A stretch of DNA of 64,000 nt, taken from NCBI RefSeq assembly GCF_030815415.1, contig NZ_JAUSWW010000001.1, forward strand, positions 4,216,001 to 4,280,000, read 5' to 3'. The position numbers were made by a program, and so were the translations under genes. The stretch comes from Streptomyces canus. Its GTDB lineage: Bacteria > Actinomycetota > Actinomycetes > Streptomycetales > Streptomycetaceae. The notes below the pieces were generated by a model. The model made no database searches, was not told the origin of the DNA, and saw only the letters and a program-made list of their open reading frames with translations. This document shows, piece by piece, positions 60,856 through 64,000 of this stretch. Numbering within the stretch: position 1 is the stretch's first letter; each line of letters starts with the position of its first letter.

Positions 60856-60897
60856 GGTTCTCCTCAGATTCTTTTCTGTTTAGGGGTGTGGCCGGAA

Positions 60898-61341
60898 CTA
60901 CTGCGCGACCTGGGTGATCTCGAACGGCACCGGCTGCTGAGCAGCGTGGGGGTGCTGGTCGCCCGAGTAGACCTTCAGCTTCGAGAGCATCTGACGGCCC
61001 AGGGTGTTCTTGGGGATCATGCCCTTGATGGCCTTCTCGACGGCCTTCTCGGGGTTCTTCGCCAGCAGCTCGTCGTAACGGACGGAGCGCAGACCACCCG
61101 GGTACCCGGAGTGGCGGTACGCCAGCTTCTGGGTCTTCTTGTTGCCGGACAGGTGAACCTTGTCGGCGTTGATGATGATGACGAAGTCGCCCATGTCCAT
61201 GTGCGGGGCATAGGTCGGCTTGTGCTTGCCACGGAGGAGGTTCGCGGCAGTGGTAGCCAGACGGCCCAGGACGATGTCCTGAGCGTCAATGACGTGCCAC
61301 TGGCGAGTCACATCGCCGGGCTTGGGGCTGTACGTACGCAC
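60898..61341 (-). CDS. rplM: 50S ribosomal protein L13
   Basis: Large-subunit protein, 147 residues, usual length. GTG 61341 (VRTYSPKPGDVTRQWHVIDA) follows AAGG; the frame to 61380 is open but not used. Signatures ANLLRGKHKPTYAPHMDMGDFV and GMIPKNTLGRQML are present. First gene of the rplM-rpsI operon. Confidence 0.97.
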   Translation of the reverse strand: MRTYSPKPGDVTRQWHVIDAQDIVLGRLATTAANLLRGKHKPTYAPHMDMGDFVIIINADKVHLSGNKKTQKLAYRHSGYPGGLRSVRYDELLAKNPEKAVEKAIKGMIPKNTLGRQMLSKLKVYSGDQHPHAAQQPVPFEITQVAQ

Positions 61342-61602
61342 TTCGCAGCCTTCTTCTTCAGTGGATGGGTGCTGACACATGGCATCACTGAAGCGATCGT
61401 GCAGCTGGGGACGACAGTGCCGGGACCGATGCCCGTATGCCGCCCACTGGTAACTGCTCCAGGGAACCTACGTAAGGGCCTCTCGCCTGAGAGCGACCAA
61501 GCCAATACGCATAACAATCGGCAAGAGTACTCGCGCTGCCCCGGACGGGTCAAAACGAGTACGCGCACCGGCCCCTCCCGCCCCCCGTCTAAGATGCGCC
61601 CC

Positions 61603-62481
61603 ATGAGCTTTGGGCAGCAGGGGGGACCCCCGTCCCAGTGGGATCCCTGGAAACCGAATTCCCAGCAGCCGTGGACCGGCAGCGGTGACGGCCCGACCCC
61701 GGACTGGGCCGCGCTCGCCGAGGCGTCGGAGACCCGCAACAAACGCCGCAGGCTGCTGTTCATCGGCGGTGGCGCCCTCGCCACCGTGGCGATAGGCACC
61801 GCCGTGGCCGTGGCCGTGGTGTCGGCGAACGGGGACAGTGAGGCGTCCACCGCGTCCTCGCTGCCCGCGACCGCGGACATCCCGAGCCAGTCCGCCACGG
61901 CCCCGTCCTTCGCGCCGACCAGCGCCCCGCCGCCGCTGGACCCGAAGGAGTTCGTCTCCAGCAAGACCAAGGACACCGCCCCGATCGGCGCGGACATCCT
62001 CTTCCCGGGCACGCAGCTGACCATGGGCGAGACGGTCTACAAGAAGGGCCCGACGACCGACACCAAGAAGTGCGCCTCGGTCGCCCAGGGCACCCTGCCG
62101 AAGATCCTCGACGCCAACGACTGCACGCGCCTGATGCGGGTGACGTATGTCAAGGACGGCGTCGCGGTGACGGTCGGCGTGGCCGTCTTCGACACCGAGG
62201 CACAGGCGACCAAGGTCAAGACCCAGGCCGACGACAAGAGCGTCGTGCGGTCCCTGTCCGGCAGCGGCGTGAAGTCCTTCTGCGACTCCGCGATCTGCCG
62301 TACGACGACCAACTCCTACGGCCGCTACGCCTACTTCACGACCGCCGGCTTCACCAACGGCAAGAACGTCACGGAGAAGAGCACGCAGGTCTTCTCCACC
62401 GGCGACGACCTGGCCGAGTTCACCTTCCGCCAGATCCGGCGCCGCGGCGAGGCCCAGGCGTCGGCCGCGGCGAACGAGTAG
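61603..62481 (+). CDS. Hypothetical membrane-anchored protein
   Basis: A 292-residue protein from ATG 61603 (ATG 61594 in frame, no ribosome site near either). A Gln/Pro-rich cytoplasmic start and a basic patch (RNKRRR) lead to one membrane span (about 48-71, LLFIGGGALATVAIGTAVAVAVV), then a Ser/Ala/Pro linker and an outer domain of about 180 residues holding two pairs of Cys (CASV..CTRL, FCDSAICRTT). No family is recognised. It is convergent with the mannosyltransferase gene, from which a terminator separates it. Confidence 0.75.
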   Translation: MSFGQQGGPPSQWDPWKPNSQQPWTGSGDGPTPDWAALAEASETRNKRRRLLFIGGGALATVAIGTAVAVAVVSANGDSEASTASSLPATADIPSQSATAPSFAPTSAPPPLDPKEFVSSKTKDTAPIGADILFPGTQLTMGETVYKKGPTTDTKKCASVAQGTLPKILDANDCTRLMRVTYVKDGVAVTVGVAVFDTEAQATKVKTQADDKSVVRSLSGSGVKSFCDSAICRTTTNSYGRYAYFTTAGFTNGKNVTEKSTQVFSTGDDLAEFTFRQIRRRGEAQASAAANE

Positions 62482-62491
62482 CGAGCGCGTC

Positions 62492-62521
62492 GATCCGCCG
62501 GCCCCCGCAGGCCGGCGGATC
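62492..62521. terminator. Bidirectional terminator
   Basis: Perfect 12-bp stem GATCCGCCGGCC (62492-62503) and GGCCGGCGGATC (62510-62521), 6-base loop, between convergent ends at 62481 and 62536. Confidence 0.9.
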
Positions 62522-62535
62522 CCGGTCCCGGCCGC

Positions 62536-63306
62536 TCAGCTGCGCCGGTTGCGCATCCGCAGCCGCAGCGGCACCAGCGCCGACTCGATCTGCGTCGAGA
62601 GGTTCATCTTGGAGACGCCCTCGGTGCGCTCCTCGAAGCGGATCGGGATCTCGACGGCGCTGTGCCCGGCCCGGACGGCCTTGAACTTCAGCTCGACCTG
62701 GAAGCTGTAGCCGGCGCTGTCCAGGGTCGCCAGATCCACGTCACGCAGCGTGGCGGCCGACCACAGGTTGAAGCCGGCCGTGATGTCCCGGATCTTCGTG
62801 CCGAGCACGGTCCGGGCGTAGCGGTTGGCGAAGCGGGACAGCAGGACGCGGTGCCGGCCCCACTCCTCGTCCAGCGAGCCGCCCTCGACGTACCGGCTGC
62901 CGACGACCAGGCCGACGCCGGAGGCCACGGCCGTGCCGAGCATCCGCGGCACCGCCTCGACGGGGTGGCTGCCGTCGGCGTCCATCTGGATGACGTACTC
63001 GGCGCCCTCGGCGAGCGCGGCGCTCATGCCCGCGACGTACGCGCGCCCGAGGCCGTCCTTCTCGGTGCGGTGCAGCACGCTCATCCGGCGCCGCCCGTGA
63101 GCCTGGTCCGCGTTGTACTTCTCCGCGAGCTCATCGGCGATCCGCCCCGTCCCGTCCGGGCTGGAGTCGTCGACGATCTTCAGATGCAGCCCGTCGATCG
63201 GCAGACCGAGGACCAGCTCGGCCATCCTGGGCAGGTTCGCCGCCTCGTTGTACGTCGGCATCACGATGGTGACCGGTACACCGCCGTGTCTGTCGTTGGC
63301 CGTCAT
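62536..63306 (-). CDS. Polyprenol-phosphate mannosyltransferase (Ppm1/DPM1 type)
   Basis: A 256-residue GT2-family glycosyltransferase that moves mannose from GDP-mannose to polyprenol phosphate for protein or glycan mannosylation. VPVTIVMPTYNEAANLPRM starts the fold; the metal motif DADGSHP (about 142-148) and GSRYVEGGSL, ITAGFNLWSA and the QVELKFKAVRAGHSAVEIPIRFEERTEG end are typical. It has no membrane span, as in Streptomyces Ppm1, whose O-mannosylation partner Pmt is encoded elsewhere. It lies 18 bases after the UDP-glucose dehydrogenase gene, likely co-transcribed. Confidence 0.9.
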   Translation of the reverse strand: MTANDRHGGVPVTIVMPTYNEAANLPRMAELVLGLPIDGLHLKIVDDSSPDGTGRIADELAEKYNADQAHGRRRMSVLHRTEKDGLGRAYVAGMSAALAEGAEYVIQMDADGSHPVEAVPRMLGTAVASGVGLVVGSRYVEGGSLDEEWGRHRVLLSRFANRYARTVLGTKIRDITAGFNLWSAATLRDVDLATLDSAGYSFQVELKFKAVRAGHSAVEIPIRFEERTEGVSKMNLSTQIESALVPLRLRMRNRRS

Positions 63307-63324
63307 GTCTTTCCGTTCCCTCCC

Positions 63325-64000
63325 CTAGAGGCCCTGAAGGGGCCTCTCCTCAACCGGCGCGGGCCTGCCCAGCGCGCGGAAGTGCCAGCCCGCCGCGGAC
63401 CAGCGGTCCCCGTCGAGCGCCCCCCGGCCGTCCACGATCAGCGGACGGGCCACCAGCGACGCGGCCCGCTCCGGGTCGATCTCCCGGAACTGCGGCCACT
63501 CGGTCAGATGCAGCACGAGGTCGGCTCCCCTGAGCGCCTCCTCGGCCGACAGCGCGTATCCGAGGAGCGGGAACGCCTTGCGGGCGTTGTCCAGCGCCTC
63601 GGGGTCGTAGACCGTGACGTCGGCGCCGTCCAGGCGCAGACGGGCGGCCACGTTGAGCGCGGGCGAGTCCCGGATGTCGTCCGAGTCCGGTTTGAACGCC
63701 GCGCCCAGTACGGCGATACGGGCCCCCAGCACCGCACCTCCGCACAGCTCCCGCGCCAGCTCGACAACCTTGTCGCGACGGCGCATGTTGATCGCGTCCA
63801 CCTCGCGCAGGAACGCCAGCGAGACCCCCAGCTCGTCGGCGCGGTGCGCGAAGGCGCGGATGTCCTTGGGCAGACAGCCACCGCCGAAGCCGACGCCGGC
63901 CCGCAGGAACTTCTTCCCGATCCGGTCGTCGTGGCCGATGGCCTGGGCCAGGACGCCGACGTCGCCGCCGGCCGCCTCACAGAGCTCGGCCATCGCGTTG
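63325..64000 (-). CDS. UDP-glucose 6-dehydrogenase, 5' end cut by the window
   Basis: The last 225 residues or so of a UDP-glucose/GDP-mannose dehydrogenase family protein. It runs off the window end, reading NAMAELCEAAGGDVG at the edge, so the Rossmann domain is missing. The catalytic cysteine is present in GVGFGGGCLPKDIRAF, and the C-terminal domain (ARIAVLGAAFKPDSDDIRDSPAL..DVTVYDPEA) is complete. Forms UDP-glucuronate for glycan synthesis. Contrast with the homologue at 12936-14147, which has Ala in place of this Cys. In operon with the downstream mannosyltransferase. Confidence 0.93.
   Translation of the reverse strand, partial: NAMAELCEAAGGDVGVLAQAIGHDDRIGKKFLRAGVGFGGGCLPKDIRAFAHRADELGVSLAFLREVDAINMRRRDKVVELARELCGGAVLGARIAVLGAAFKPDSDDIRDSPALNVAARLRLDGADVTVYDPEALDNARKAFPLLGYALSAEEALRGADLVLHLTEWPQFREIDPERAASLVARPLIVDGRGALDGDRWSAAGWHFRALGRPAPVEERPLQGL

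Noticed and set aside
1..64000. tRNA or rRNA genes
   Set aside because: I looked for tRNA T-loop and acceptor-stem patterns and for conserved rRNA blocks and saw none; a covariance-model scan would settle it.

Overview
The window is a stretch of actinomycete, almost certainly Streptomyces, chromosome. Signs are the very high G+C, strong G/C bias at third codon positions, many GTG starts, and the developmental regulators BldM, WhiD and a ShbA/SigD-type sigma factor beside guaB. The order groES-groEL / whiD / bldM / shbA / guaB / guaB3, and the order tsaD-rimI-tsaB-tsaE-alr / glmS / glmM / rpsI-rplM, are also conserved in Mycobacterium, so most of the window is core chromosome with a few inserted accessory genes.

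Layout. (1) 1-9493: five consecutive minus-strand Ser/Thr kinase genes, each with an N-terminal kinase domain, one membrane span and a variable outer part. The fourth has lost its catalytic residues and carries a 300-residue insertion. (2) 9804-14147: a secreted serine hydrolase, a GlpD-type dehydrogenase and a nucleotide-sugar dehydrogenase relative lacking its catalytic cysteine. (3) 14199-19328: GuaB3, GuaB, the sigma factor, BldM and WhiD. (4) 19368-26118: LysR regulator, MOSC protein, short-chain dehydrogenase, a 1161-residue STAND-type NTPase with lower G+C, and a SnoaL-like protein. (5) 26184-28447: groEL and groES with two CIRCE operators. (6) 28635-36000: two coupled polysaccharide deacetylase lipoproteins, a methyltransferase, an ECF42 sigma factor with its DGPF partner, an FG-GAP protein and an LCP cell-wall ligase. 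(7) 36056-41020: a xylan-use cluster (GH10 xylanase, LacI regulator, GH3 enzyme) with matching CGAA-N3-TTCG operators. (8) 41047-44268: small hypotheticals, a frameshifted DUF4253 gene and an IscB nuclease with its predicted omega RNA (an OMEGA element) sitting at the 3' end of tsaD. (9) 44254-53030: tsaD-rimI-tsaB, tsaE, a hydrolase, alr, an L,D-transpeptidase and nnr. (10) 53165-64000: a secreted beta-helix protein, acpS, glmS, coaA, a DUF389 protein, glmM, rpsI, rplM, an anchored lipid-side protein, a polyprenol-phosphate mannosyltransferase and the end of a UDP-glucose dehydrogenase.

How the genes fit together. Cell envelope supply and its control dominate: glmS and glmM make the UDP-GlcNAc precursor, alr makes D-alanine, LCP and L,D-transpeptidase proteins modify the wall, deacetylases trim glycans, and the kinase cluster resembles the one tied to sporulation wall synthesis in S. 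coelicolor. TsaB, TsaE and TsaD make the t6A modification of tRNA. The developmental block controls sporulation.

The most striking item is the complete IscB gene with all nuclease residues present, preceded by a structured, non-coding-looking segment whose left end rewrites the last codons of tsaD. Other points of interest are three separate enzyme homologues that lack the family's catalytic cysteine (nucleotide-sugar dehydrogenase, GuaB3, YkuD-like protein), the pseudokinase, the STAND NTPase, a 57-residue gene under a near-perfect palindrome, and a dispersed intergenic repeat. All calls come from reading the sequence; no database search was run.
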